DNA of 64,000 bases, from contig OZ023188.1 of the NCBI GenBank assembly GCA_963995505.1, forward strand, positions 19,047,912-19,111,911, read 5' to 3'. This stretch comes from Hypericum androsaemum (Eukaryota; Streptophyta; Magnoliopsida; Malpighiales; Hypericaceae). Made by a program: the position numbers and the translations under genes. Shown in pieces: positions 22,223-33,419 of this stretch; the first letter of the stretch is position 1; each line of letters begins with the position of its first letter. Below the pieces are notes generated by a model. The model was not told the DNA's origin. It saw only the letters and a program-made list of their open reading frames with translations, and did no database searches.

Positions 22223-24517
22223 ATGGACTCGAGAGATCCGCCGCCTCCACAAGCGCCACCGGCGGGGTCGCAGCAGCTTCACCCGCACCACCAGCACCAG
22301 CTCCAACAGCACATAATCTCTCCCTACGCCTCCTCCATGATCAACCACAACCACGCCTCCGCCGGCAACCCTAACCCTAGTTCCGGTGGGGGGTTTCCGT
22401 TCAACTCGGTGGGCCCCCATGCGTTACAGCCGCCGCCTCCTCGCCCCCAGCCAAAGCAGCAGCCTGCAGACGGCGGGGTCTTCGACGGATCTTCTCCTCC
22501 GTCGTCCGGGATGGGGTTCAGCATCGAGCCCACGAAGAAGAAGAGGGGCCGCCCCAGGAAGTACACCCCCGATGGCAACATTGCGCTCGGCTTGTCGCCT
22601 ACAGGGATTTCCCCATCCGGCGGCCCGGCATTGCTCGGCTACGGCGATTCCGGCGGCGGCGGAGGTGGTGGGACACCCGGGGATTCGTCCGAGGCCGCCC
22701 CCAAGCGTAACCGGGGAAGGCCTCCTGGTTCGGGGAAGAAGCAGCTGGACGCTTTAGGTAAAGATTGCACCTTTCTTCTAAAGATTGCGACTTTGAGTCC
22801 TTTTTTCGATTTGAATATTAAACTGGGGAGTAAAGATCGCGACCTTAAGTTCTCTTTTTGATTTATAACTGAGAGGTTGATGTTCTTGCTTCAGGAGGAG
22901 TAGGAGGCGTAGGATTCACACCTCATGTGATCACTGTGAATGCTGGAGAGGTATGCATACTCCCTCCTCGGATTTCATTCAGTCTTTTGTAGATTGTTGG
23001 GAGATGCAAGTGTCCCATGGGAGTGAACTTTACGCTCAAGGTTGTTGATGAGCGAATGCTTCAGAACTAGGATGCTTAATGGGGACACACTCGCTCATTG
23101 TTTTGATTAGATATGATGAATTCTCTAGGTTGTCACTTTTGCTGAGAATTGCGTCTTACCCATATGCTTGGTTACTCTTCCTTTGATAATTCGTGATAAC
23201 TAGCATCAAAATTGCAATATAATGTCCGGAAAATTGTTGAACGCTAGTTTTTTGAAGCATCCTGGGATTTGGTTTTGCGTTGTTTTCTTTGTTTCTCCTT
23301 TTTTGTATTATCCATTTGGTGGGGGAGGGTAGAGGGAGAAACTAGCACTAAGAAGTTTGAGCATCATGGTAAGCACCTGTGGTATTATTGACTTCTGTTT
23401 AGAAGTGAATTCTGCCTTAAAATGACTGTAACATGTATTACTTTCCATTTTTCAGGATGTAGCATCAAAGATAATGGCATTTTCTCAGCAAGGGCCAAGA
23501 ACAGTGTGTATCCTCTCAGCTAATGGGGCTATTTGCAATGTTACCCTCAAACAACCTGGAAATTCTAGTGGAACTGTCTCTTATGAGGTAATTATTTATT
23601 GATCTTCTGATATAAATATGCAGAATTATGACTTAGTAAATTGCTAGCTCCTAATTGAGGCATTTCATGTTTCTGATCTTTTTCCATGGCTTTTATCAAT
23701 CTGTAATTTTTAGTCTGATATCAGGCTTGAAATTCAGACTCTTCCTTTATCTTCGGCTGATCATTAATATTGGTCGTTCAGTCAGCAACCTTGAAAAATG
23801 TTGTCATTGCTTGCTATTGGCCGAAAATGCAACATTGCTTTGGCATCTTTGTTTTGTCACTTGGACCAAGTATCTAGTCCTTTCGTCATTTCAGAGTTTT
23901 TCTGAAGTTACTTCTTCTCTCTGCAGGGCCGGTATGAAATTATTTCATTATCAGGAACTTTCTTTTTTTCCCAAGAAAGTGGTCAACGCAGAACTGGGGG
24001 CTTGAGCGTTTCACTAGCATCTGCTGAAGGTCGTGTTATGGGTGGGGCAGTTGCAGGAATGCTGATGGCAGCCTCAACAGTACTGGTAATCTCCGTTTTT
24101 CTTGATGTATGGCCATTCATGTGGTGGAGAATTTGAGGGTTGCACGATACTTTGGCTGTTAAAGGCTGCTTGATATGCTAAACTGGCAACGATGAGACAT
24201 ATATCGTCTTTTTATGTGTTTGGTGTTTTCTTGATTGCCAGGTCGTTGTGGGGAGCTTTGTGGCTGATGGGAAGAAATCAAGTTCCAGCGCATCAAAATC
24301 TGGGCCTTCCGCTGCACCTGGATCACAGATGCTGAATTTCGGTGCACCATCAACAGCTGCCAGCCCTCCTTCGCAAGGAGGGGGGTCAAGTGAATCTTCG
24401 GACAACAATGGTAGTAGCCCTCCCGCCAATCGGACTGCTGGATTCTATGGCAATTCTGGCCCGGCGATGCATAACATGCCGATGTACCAACTATGGGGTG
24501 GCCCAAATCCTCAGTGA
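22223..24517 (+). CDS. AT-hook motif nuclear-localized protein with two AT-hooks (AHL, clade B; AHL8-like)
   Basis: Five exons, 22223-22757, 22895-22950, 23456-23587, 23927-24085 and 24242-24517, join in frame into 385 residues. A Pro/His/Gln-rich N terminus leads to AT-hook 1 (KKKRGRPRKY, about 105-114), a Gly/Ser linker, AT-hook 2 (KRNRGRPPGSGKK, about 161-173) and the PPC/DUF296 domain (about 185-320). That domain contains VASKIMAFSQQGPRTVCILS, then GRYEIISLSGTFF and GRVMGGAVAGMLMAAS. The tail is Ser/Gly/Pro-rich and ends LWGGPNPQ. AHL proteins bind AT-rich minor grooves, multimerise through PPC and regulate transcription and chromatin in the nucleus. Two hooks, multiple exons and GRYEII in place of GRFEIL place it in the intron-bearing clade. 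Its position next to AP-2 mu suggests an AHL8 orthologue, but that assignment rests on remembered gene order. Confidence 0.93.
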
Positions 24518-25206
24518 CTGATTGACACATCTGGCCAATCGACATGAACAATCTTTGCGTAGCGGTTTGCAGCTAAATCCGAATGCTAACCTGCACATCT
24601 CTGATTACAGTCCATAGGTTCATTACTCTTCGGTATTCTGGATAGAGGGAGGAGCTGAGTTTTCCAAGCTTGGTAGTTGACGAGTTTTTTGAGCTCGTTT
24701 AGGTTAGGCCATCTTCGTAGTTGGTTTTGTTTTTTTTTTCCTTTGTCAAGTATATCAAATGCCTACATCGTTTTATTCTGCTAGTCGCTGCTCTTTATAG
24801 ATTAAAATTGGTTTTTTTTTAACGTTATGACCACATCCAGTTCTGAGCCGGACCCTTGTTTCATGTGATTTCGGTTTCAACGGAGCGCCGAAACCACACG
24901 AGATTTGGAAGGCTAGAAGAAATTGTGAGCCACTACCCTCTTTTTTAATTCGCAAATATAGAAAAAAGGACGCGTCTTGGGATGCGCCTGCCTGCGAGTC
25001 AAACTTGAAGCTTTAATTAATTGGGTGATTTCGTTTTCAATGACAACAAAGAGTCGTTTGGCATCATTCAAGTTCGAGAAATGCTTGAGATCACGGAGGT
25101 GATAGTGATACCCACCGCACCCATTGTGTATTTCTTTTATTCAGAGTTATTTGGATAATACATGGGGCAGGTCAAGTTAAACAGAGGCGAATTAGTGGGC
25201 CTTACA
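24518..25206. other. AHL 3' flank
   Basis: Likely 3' UTR to about 24830, then spacer up to the second Pack-MULE. No gene seen. Confidence 0.6.
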
Positions 25207-25215
25207 TAGAAAGAA

Positions 25216-26441
25216 TGGCAAATTATCTTCTAGTCCCTGACCTATGGTCACCCTCCTCCTAGAGTCCCTGACTTTTGGAAAATGATTGTCCTGTCCCTAA
25301 GTTTTGATGATAATAGACTCTCGGGTCCCTGGAACCGGAATATTTCTTTTTCTCCGACGAATTTCCATTTAAAAAGACTAAAATGCCCCCTCTTTGTTAA
25401 AAAAATAAAACTATTTTTTTCCTCTCTCTTCATCTTCTTCGTCTACCTCCATCGATTTTTTAAAATTATCGAGAAGAAAAAAAAACCCATAACCACTTTC
25501 TTGAATCTTGAACGATAAATGAAGCATATTTGAACAACTCAAGATCAACTAGGAGATGGGTCCCAATCAGATCCACCTCAAAACAATCCTCGCCTACTCA
25601 AAAACAGGAAATTTCCAAAACAAAAACCCAAAAAGGTTAAAACTTGAAAACTGGGAGTTACCAAGTACCTTCAGTAGTAGGCGTTGGACAGTGGAACCCA
25701 TCATTATCGAGGGAGATATTACTAGGCCACGGCACTTCAGTCAACGGGACCCCGAATTGGGTCCCCACCAAGTCAACCTCGATGGAGGTCTGGGTCTCGT
25801 CGCCGGCGATTTCAATGGCGGTCTTCAGATCGGTGACGGGGTACCCAGCGAACACCGTCTCGTTCCGTCAGCAAAGATGGCGTTGGAGGCGGAGACCAAG
25901 TACTCGTCGTGCTTGAACCCAACGAAGACCTGCCAGGACTTTAAAGCGGTCCGACCATGGTTCAAAACCCAGAGGGTCGATTTGAACCGTACGGTTGGTT
26001 GGCGGGCGGTTGGGGTGATCTTGGCCAAGAGAATTGAAAGGGTTCCTGTACAGGTTTTTAGCTCCCTTTTTTGCTTTATCTGGTGATTATCTTCTGTGTT
26101 GCTTTTGGGTGGGATGAAATATTTTTGTCATTTATTTTTTTGTCTCTGGGTTGATTTTAATTTCTGGGAAAGAAGAAGAAGGGAGTTATGATGGGTGGGA
26201 GGAAGAAGATGAAGGGAATGAAGAAGGAGGACTTTTTTAATTTTTTAAGTGTGAGAGGTATTTTAGTCTTAGAGATCCGAGACCCGAGACCAGAGATCGT
26301 CGGACAATATGGAATATTCCGGCACTAGAGACCCGAGAGTTTATTATCATCAAAATTTAGGAATGGAATAATCATTTTCCAAAAGTCAGGGACCCTAAGA
26401 AGAGAGTGACCAAAGGTCAAGAACTTGAGAATAATTTGCCC
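25216..26441. mobile_element. Pack-MULE carrying a COBRA-like fragment
   Basis: About 150-bp terminal inverted repeats: the left arm starts ggcaaattatcttctagtcc, and the right arm ends gagaataatttgccc. Both carry ccctgacttttggaaaatga and gatgataatagactctcggg or close variants. The flanks are TAGAAAGAA (25207-25215) and TATAAAGAA (26442-26450), a 9-bp duplication with one mismatch. The interior holds a coding fragment on the minus strand. The arms resemble those of the element at 15361-16622 in the ctcgggtccct block, so the two are probably related subfamilies. Confidence 0.85.
25655..26030 (-). pseudogene. Captured fragment of a COBRA-like gene
   Basis: Minus-strand frames read [20 protein letters not shown] and [19 protein letters not shown]. 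After a frameshift they continue [20 protein letters not shown] and VDLVGTQFGVPLTEVPWPSN, ending ISLDNDGFHCPTPT. This is the N-terminal cellulose-binding-like region of the longer COBRA-like proteins (COBL7-11 type), which are GPI-anchored cell-wall proteins. Only about 125 residues remain, frame-shifted, without signal peptide or GPI region. Confidence 0.75.
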
Positions 26442-26450
26442 TATAAAGAA

Positions 26451-27454
26451 AGGTTCTTCTAATAGTATTATTATTTGTTCAAAAGACCTCAACCCAATAT
26501 TTTTGGATCTAATTTTTTTACTACATTACTAGCAGATAAGTTGGGAACTAAATGAGCAGCGGATTGTTGTCTACTAAAAGTGTGTTGATTGCAGAAAAAT
26601 GGGCAATACCTTGTGCAAGTTATTCACCATTCAAACTCATCTAGTCATTCCAGCTTAGTTATAAGTTTGACTTGGAACTTTGAAAATATAATTGTGTTAA
26701 AATTTGATAACTAATTTTTCATCATTATTTATGATATAGTCCGATTTAAATTAAATTTAGTAGATTTAATGAGTGGATATCCACAATTTTTATTGCGGGA
26801 TAGCGTTTGGCATTTCTGTTTATCAATTTTAGGAGTTGTTTAGTGCCAACGACACTAATAGTATAATACACTTGTATACATTGATAAAAAAAATTTAATG
26901 GATAATAAACTTTTACGCATCAAAAAATCTATGTTAATCGCCATATTAGGCATATGAGTTATAATAAATAGCTAATAAATATCATGGTTGACGCTAAATC
27001 CACTTGGGAGTTAACATTAATTATCGTCCACTCTAGTGTCAAGCAGGCCGGTCAGTCGTATTCCTCTCTCTACTTGCCATTTTTATGTCCAAGATTTCCA
27101 AAAGATCTTCATGACCGGTCCTTCTACCAAAAATATTTAGATCAATTCGTCCGAGTATTGTTATAATTTAATTAAGAAATTTTAAGTTCGAATTATTAGA
27201 ACACAACAATGTTAATTATTTGTGAAAAAAATTCGTTACCTTGCAAAAATCTCACCCAATTCAAACATGAATAAGCATAAATAATAGTGTATAGATACCA
27301 TATGTTCTAACAAAAAAAACCAGTCGTCCTCAATAAATACTAGTCTACAACGGCTCAATTTCACCATAGGATATCCGGATACCTATCATTATATATACAT
27401 ATATACATATATACATATATATATCCTCCTTGTATCTTTAGCTTATTACAACAA
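26451..27454. other. Intergenic, promoter side of SAUR
   Basis: AT-rich spacer. An atatatacat repeat at 27390-27424 sits just upstream of the SAUR start and may supply its TATA element. No gene seen. Confidence 0.5.
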
Positions 27455-27862
27455 ATGGATTGCTTGGTCTTGCCCGTCTCCATGCTGAAAAGGTGCTACA
27501 CGGGGAACTCCCGCCTCGGCTACCGTCAACTAACCGGAGACGGGTTCAACGATGTGGACGGTCCGGTCACGGTGGTGGTCGGAAAAGAGAAGAGAGAGTT
27601 CCTGGTGGACCCTTTTGTGCTGCAGGAAAGCCCTTTCCAGTTCTTGCTTGAAACGGTAAAAAAGGACGACGTGACCATGAAGAGAGGTTACCGATGCGAT
27701 CACAAGCATCGTCGTCGACGGCCGCCGGTTATATTTGTCGACGTGGATGCTATATTGTTCGAGCACATGTTGTGGCTTATGTACAATGATTGTTCTTCTT
27801 TGTTTAGTCTTAATCTGGAGGAGATTATTGACTTCTATGCTCAGGATTACGAGGTTACCTAG
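27455..27862 (+). CDS. SAUR (small auxin-up RNA) family protein
   Basis: An intronless 135-residue frame starting MDCLVLPVSMLKRCYTGNSR. The central part, VTVVVGKEKREFLVDPFVLQ then ESPFQFLLETV, is the SAUR signature: a beta-strand core with the hydrophobic VDPFVLQESPFQ turn. A basic loop (KHRRRRPP) and an acidic, hydrophobic C terminus (LNLEEIIDFYAQDYEV) follow. SAURs are short-lived auxin-induced proteins; many inhibit PP2C.D phosphatases and so promote proton-pump activity and cell expansion. Lack of introns and the length both fit. The assigned start is the first ATG after the TA-rich promoter; there are in-frame stops upstream. Confidence 0.85.
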   Translation: MDCLVLPVSMLKRCYTGNSRLGYRQLTGDGFNDVDGPVTVVVGKEKREFLVDPFVLQESPFQFLLETVKKDDVTMKRGYRCDHKHRRRRPPVIFVDVDAILFEHMLWLMYNDCSSLFSLNLEEIIDFYAQDYEVT

Positions 27863-28542
27863 TTCCGAATATTAATTAATAGTATTTTTGTGTGTGGTTG
27901 AAATCACAAAAGATAACTAAATACTGTGCAAGGTTAGTGGTGATGTCCAAAGCCGACAATGCTGCGTTATTAAATACTCAAATTTGAGACTTTTTAGTTA
28001 AATAATGCTCGTTGATTTCCGGTGCATTAAATTGTATTTTTTTAGGGTTAAATTGCATTAAATTTATTGGTTACACTTTTATTTGATGATTCGTTTGATC
28101 TCTTTGGTATCCAAGAAAGCCCACTTAGAAATGAGAGAGGCCCACCTGACAGCACAAAATATGGGTCGAGGGTCCCACTTAAGAGCCCAAACATAACGGC
28201 CAACAAAATGGACCCCACTCGAAAACTGATGCTCACTACAAATTGCCTTAAGCGTTGGGCCAACAGAACCACTTAAAACCCCACTAGTTCTGTACCCAAG
28301 CCCATGGGCCTACTTAGAAGCAAAAAAATCGAGGCCAGAAGGCCCACTCTAAAATGGGTATAAGAGTTGGAGGTGTGAAAAAAAGACGGAGAACTAGAGA
28401 ATAAGATTGTACTGAATCGAGATGGGTATTAAAACTAAGATCGGATTGAATGGAGACTAAAGAAAATTTGTTCACAGGTGGGGACTACATTTTGGGCCGT
28501 CAAATTTGATTATCTTTAAATCTGATGGTCAATAACCTATCA

Positions 28543-28665
28543 GGTGATATTGGTTTGCATGTGAAGTGATATTGGTTTGCATGTGAAATGATATTGGTTT
28601 GCAAGAGAATGATTTACATATGAAGTGATATTGGTTTACATGTTTAGTAATATTGGTTTGAGTTA
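28543..28665. repeat. gatattggttt minisatellite
   Basis: Five imperfect copies of a 20-30 bp unit, each with gatattggttt(g/a)ca. It is preceded by aaatctgatggtcaataacc. The reverse complement, aaaccaatatc, is the unit of the larger array at 50214-50885. The segment before that array is also similar (gatccgatggtcagaatct), so both belong to one dispersed repeat family. Confidence 0.75.
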
Positions 28666-29002
28666 ATCCCCATAAATGAAAACTAGTCCAGTCCCTACCA
28701 AATCCACCAAATTAAAACTGGTTGAATCTGTGATCCATCGATTATGTTTGCACGATAGCCATTTGATGGAATGATGCAATACAAAGTTAAACACGTGCAA
28801 ATTTTGTTCATATTATTGAAAATTCTAACAAAGAAAGTGGAGAATTGTTGACTCCATTCATCACAATTTATAGTGGGTTATTGTGAATAAATTACGCGTG
28901 GTCATATTTCATGAATTAAACATATAATTGCGACCTAAAAATTTAAACTTGCGATTGTCTATATTATAGGCATTAGCTTGACCTATATAGTACCATAATG
29001 AT

Positions 29003-29014
29003 AACCTTAAAAAA
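29003..29014 (+). mobile_element. Retroposition scar, 12-bp insert
   Basis: AGTACCATAATGAT is present at 28989-29002 and 29015-29028, separated only by aaccttaaaaaa. The insert is an A-tail preceded by cctt, the mirror of the T-run/agg inserts elsewhere. Confidence 0.65.
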
Positions 29015-32000
29015 AGTACCATAATGATGGTAATTATGACTAAAGTCAAGATAGATAGAAGATTGCTAGCATATTTTTTCACTCGTCAAAAGATATTTAG
29101 TTTGGTATAATGGTCCTTTAAAAAAAAAAATTAGACTTTTATTTCGTCATATAAATATTACAATATACAACCTTGGGCATTTAGTTCCCCCATAACAAGT
29201 ACAAGATTGCAACACATGAGTCTCGTTGAATCCCTCTTAAAGAAAAAACTTGTGGGAAATCTTTAAGAAGGAAAGAGCACAAGTGTATAGTTGAGAATGT
29301 GAGAAAATGGTCTATAGGTTTTTACTCCAAAATATTTCTTGTGAGAAAATGTATAGTACTTCCTTATATTAAAGATAAAAGTTACATTACCAAAGTAAAA
29401 TATAAAGACAGGAGAAGTGGAGTGTAGAGACTATTACAACATATTTTGGTAGTGGAAAATAATGAATGTTCAAGTTGGTTGTCTCGATTAAGCAAGCCAA
29501 GACTCTTCCACTAAGGATTCCATTGAACAAAACTTCATGTATGAAACTCCAGAAGGACTCTATATATCTTGAAACCACATAAATCGTAGTATTTCTCAAC
29601 GAATAATTTTTACTCAGAAACTAATGCTTCCTTAGGACAATCTTATGTAGGTTACATCTTGCTTGCCGACCTTCAATCATATAGATTAATAGATGAATAT
29701 GATATTATTCTAATTTAATTATATATCTCGAATTTGAATCCGCAGAACATACTTACATTATTACTTGGTAAAGAGAGTTTTGTTAGTATCGAATAACTGT
29801 ATAGGTTGTCTTCACCAACAATTAAACGAAGTAAATTACATGCGTCATAAATCTCTTGCCATGCAAACAAAATCTCTTACGGAATTGTCCCATATCCCCC
29901 TTCCAAAAAGATTATCCCTTATATAAAAACAGCCCTTCACACGGGAGCCGTGCCCTAAAGAGAGGTTAGGAGAGTAAAAAGATATTTGGCCTAATCGTAT
30001 AAAATTTAGGAAAAATTGAGGAGATCGGGTCCAATCCCTCACAAGGTACAATTATTTGGTGTACAAAAATTACTGTTACAAAAAAAGAGATGTTAGGGGA
30101 AACATTTGAACTAAAACCTACAATTTACTTTTTTTCTGCAAATAACCTCTTCTGCTGCTTATTTTTCAAATAATATAGCAAGCTAGAGCTCTCTAGAACC
30201 ATGGCTAAGTTACAGCAAGGTAGACTTTGAGTCCTTAAGATGGATGCAAGGGGCAATGCAACAATTAAGCAATAAAGTAAGATCTAGGAAAAAATGCTAA
30301 CTAATAAAAGCCCACATTCCACCAGAAATTCAGTAGTTGAGTCCAGAATGACGCAACTAGGTTAAGACCAATGGATCTCTTATGGTTTACAAGGAAATGT
30401 TTTATCTCTGGGTTTCTTAAATCATTTGTTGGGCTGGTGTTTTGCTTCATAACCATGAAAGGAAAACGCAGCTAATTAACTGAATTTTGATAGCACTTAG
30501 TTTGTGAAGTAAGGTGTAATAAATGTATGTGGTTCCTTTTAACTTTGATAGCATTTTGTTGTGCCACCACTTTGACGAGTTTTCATGTTGCGTTCCTCTA
30601 ACTTGGGTGAGGTTCTTGAGGAGCAATCAATAATTTACTCTGCTTACCCCCAAAAATTATATGCTTAATAATTTTTTTCTGATTAAACTATGGACCTCTG
30701 TCATTTCGTTTATGCCTTGTGCCATTAGCATATGCTGAATAATTGTATGACTTAGGGTTCGCTAAACTTTATGTTTATCTATGGCTGAAAGCGATGAATA
30801 TAATGTAGCTAGGTTACTGGGTTCGGAAGGAAGAACCATACACTTTGTTCAAAGTTTCGGAAAAGGAGGAGGTAATGGTTGTCTAGATAACATATAATAA
30901 AGATGCTTACACCATGACTTCATCTTTAAAGATATGTGAGATATATATATACATATATAAAAATAATCCATTTTGAATTACAATTATTAAACAAAAATGT
31001 AGTTTTGAGTTAAAAGAGAATTTTAAGGAATATTTAAAAAATGAGAATAGTAAAAAGAATAAAATGGAAAAACTATATATATTTATCAGAAAGGAGTACT
31101 GACTAATATGCATAGGTTATTTTGGTGAACCTGTGTTATTCGGCTATTTTATTAAGAGTCGAACAGTGTGAGGTCATATTTATGAAGAGATTCTTTCAAT
31201 AATTTTTTTTTCATTTGTAAGATTTAAACTCAATAACTCTTTAAAAAAATCTAAGTTTCTTCTCATTTGAATCAATTTCTAGTAGTGCTAGTATGAGTAG
31301 TTTAGTTTACCAGTGAAGGCTTGTCAAGGGAACAAGCAGCTTGGATTTTGGTAATGTCTTTCTAGATTGCAACAGATTTTAGAGGACAGGAATGTTATGT
31401 GATGCAGAGAACTTATTGTTGTGGCTCATTCCCAAGGAAAACTGGGTGGGGAAACTCATACTTCAGTACTATTAATTGGGACTGGTAACATGCTGGCCAA
31501 GAAACAACAAAAGGTATATGGTGTCCAGTGAAAATAAAAGTAAGGATAAAACTAATAATATTTGGATTGTGTGTGTGTATATATATATACCTGTTTTATA
31601 TACACATATCCAACAATTTTATAGCTACCTTCTCCATTAAATAATTATTGTGAAAACCATGCTAAAAGGGGCAGTTATATATCCATCTGGGTGTCACTGA
31701 ATCATGAAGATTTAAGAAGAAATTAGCAATCAAGAAGAGGAAACCCTAATCGAGAATAATGTTTTAGATAGTAAATATTACGCCTAGAATTATTTCACTT
31801 GGGATTTCTAATCCATTGAAAGAAGTCACTTAAGAAGTAAAGGTACAACTCAAGCCATATAATACCTCATAGAAGGAGAAGAAGTGGATGAAGAAGAAGA
31901 GGAGAGAGATATATGATTCCACACTGAACAAAGTAGAAGCATTTCCCAGAAACCACAGGATGAGTTCTAAATCCCAAAAGGGACGAAAAGAAGAAGAAGA

Positions 32001-32296
32001 AGAAGAAAGCATATACCCTAATTAACAAACATCACATACATTAACCTACAAATCCAAGATAGAAAAGAAGAAGAAGAAACTGAAAACGAGTTCATGATTA
32101 ATGAGTACACATCCAGGAAATCACAAATCATCTTTAATAATCTGACCTTTCGATGATCCCTCCACTCCTCCCAACGAATAAGCCAAGCAGCTTCCAAGGT
32201 CAAATCTGGTCCCAACCCATTTCTTGTGATCTTCAATTTTACCACCAACAAATTCATAACAATTCTATATTTTGGTGGCCGTCTCCTGTTAATATT

Positions 32297-33088
32297 TTAG
32301 AAGGGAGCCCTGCCGGTTGCACTTCCACCCCATCCATCCACCGGCATCTGAACGTTACCCCCTCCCATGTTGAAGAACGGCAGCCCCCCTGCCCCCGCCC
32401 CGCCTCCCGCCCCCTCCGCGAACGGGTTGCTCCCGCCTCCCCCGCTCTGCATTTGCAGCTGGTCGTCCTCCTCCAGTGGCAGCCTCTCGTAGGCAACATT
32501 AGTGAAAGACGCCGCGATGACGATCACTGGCCCCGCAGCCGTCAGCTCCCCTACCACGCTCCCTCCGACCACCTGGCCCTGTCCGCCTGACAAGAATATT
32601 GTCAGGCTGGTCGCGCCAGGTGGGGCCGGGGGAGGCAAGAAGGAACCCGAGAGGGACAGGATCTCGAACCTCCCGTGTAGGGTTACAACAGCCCCGGCCG
32701 CTGCTGGCTGCCTGATGCTGACGTTGGTCACCGTCCCGGCGCCGCTGAGAATACAAATCCCGCGCTGCCTCCTCCGCGCGTAGTTAGCCACGCACTCGAA
32801 CACGTCGCAGCCATTTCCAACTTCCAGAATGTGAGCTCTCAGGGTGTTGGCGCTCTCCCTGGTGATGATCACCGGCGGCTTCGGTTTGTTCTTGGAGCCC
32901 GGGGGCCTTCCACGTGGCCGGCGGGCCACGATGTCCCCCAAGCCCGAGTTGGTCCCGCCTTCTGCGGAGAAGTGGCCGCCGCCAGATGAGGGCCCATCGT
33001 CGGAGTTCTGGTGCTCCGGCTGGAGGTGGAGGTCGGGCCGGTGGTGGACGAAGCGAGAGGTGGTTGTGCCTAAACCCAACCCAGCCAT
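32297..33088 (-). CDS. AT-hook motif nuclear-localized protein, single AT-hook (AHL, clade A)
   Basis: An intronless 263-residue frame. After a His/Ser-rich N terminus comes a single AT-hook, [18 protein letters not shown] (about residues 55-72), leading straight into the PPC/DUF296 domain (about 73-205). This contains [53 protein letters not shown] (core GRFEIL at about 139) and [18 protein letters not shown]. The C terminus is Gly-rich. Single hook, GRFEIL core and absence of introns define the clade A group (AHL15-29 in Arabidopsis), nuclear regulators of hypocotyl growth, flowering time and vascular patterning. I cannot decide which member. The region is much more GC-rich than its surroundings, normal for these genes. 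Confidence 0.95.
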   Translation of the reverse strand: MAGLGLGTTTSRFVHHRPDLHLQPEHQNSDDGPSSGGGHFSAEGGTNSGLGDIVARRPRGRPPGSKNKPKPPVIITRESANTLRAHILEVGNGCDVFECVANYARRRQRGICILSGAGTVTNVSIRQPAAAGAVVTLHGRFEILSLSGSFLPPPAPPGATSLTIFLSGGQGQVVGGSVVGELTAAGPVIVIAASFTNVAYERLPLEEDDQLQMQSGGGGSNPFAEGAGGGAGAGGLPFFNMGGGNVQMPVDGWGGSATGRAPF

Positions 33089-33404
33089 GGAGATTATAAC
33101 ATCAAAAGCTTATATCAAAGGGTGGGAAATATATTTTTATTCAAAAAAAAAGGGAGAAGGAAACAGGAAACAAGGGGAAGTGGAAAAAAATTTGTTTAAT
33201 ATGGATGTAAAGGACAGAAAATTATATGGTAGTATTTTATGGCTGGTTTTTTATGATTGTTGTGTGGAGAGGGGGGGATTGGGATTATTATAAGAGAAAA
33301 AGGAAAGGAAAGTGAAAAGAGCTATAGCCCTGGGAGGAAGTGAGAAAAAAATAACAAAAATTTTGAGGAATTGAAAAATATTCGAGGTTGCTATGATGGG
33401 AGAT

Positions 33405-33419
33405 TATATATATAACAAG
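33405..33419 (-). promoter_or_regulatory. Probable TATA box of the clade A AHL gene
   Basis: The minus strand reads ttatatatataatctcc here, about 325 bp upstream of the AHL start codon. It is the only strong TATA-like run in the proximal upstream region, which would imply a leader near 300 bp. Inferred, not proven. Confidence 0.4.

Larger units (their letters stand above)
27863..32296. other. Long intergenic region without genes
   Basis: AT-rich. It contains a short ATTGGTTT minisatellite (28543-28665) and one retroposition scar (29003-29014). Between 29100 and 32250 I see only short chance reading frames and scattered A/T runs. The AGAAG-rich stretch 31860-32080 lies near the 3' side of the AHL gene and may be its 3' flank. 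Confidence 0.5.

Noticed and set aside
24159..24551. 130-codon minus-strand frame
   Set aside because: It lies antisense to the last AHL exon, which has a clear protein match and splice sites; the antisense frame is a shadow.
32153..32590. 145-codon plus-strand frame
   Set aside because: Antisense to the intronless AHL gene; GC-rich sequence gives open shadows.
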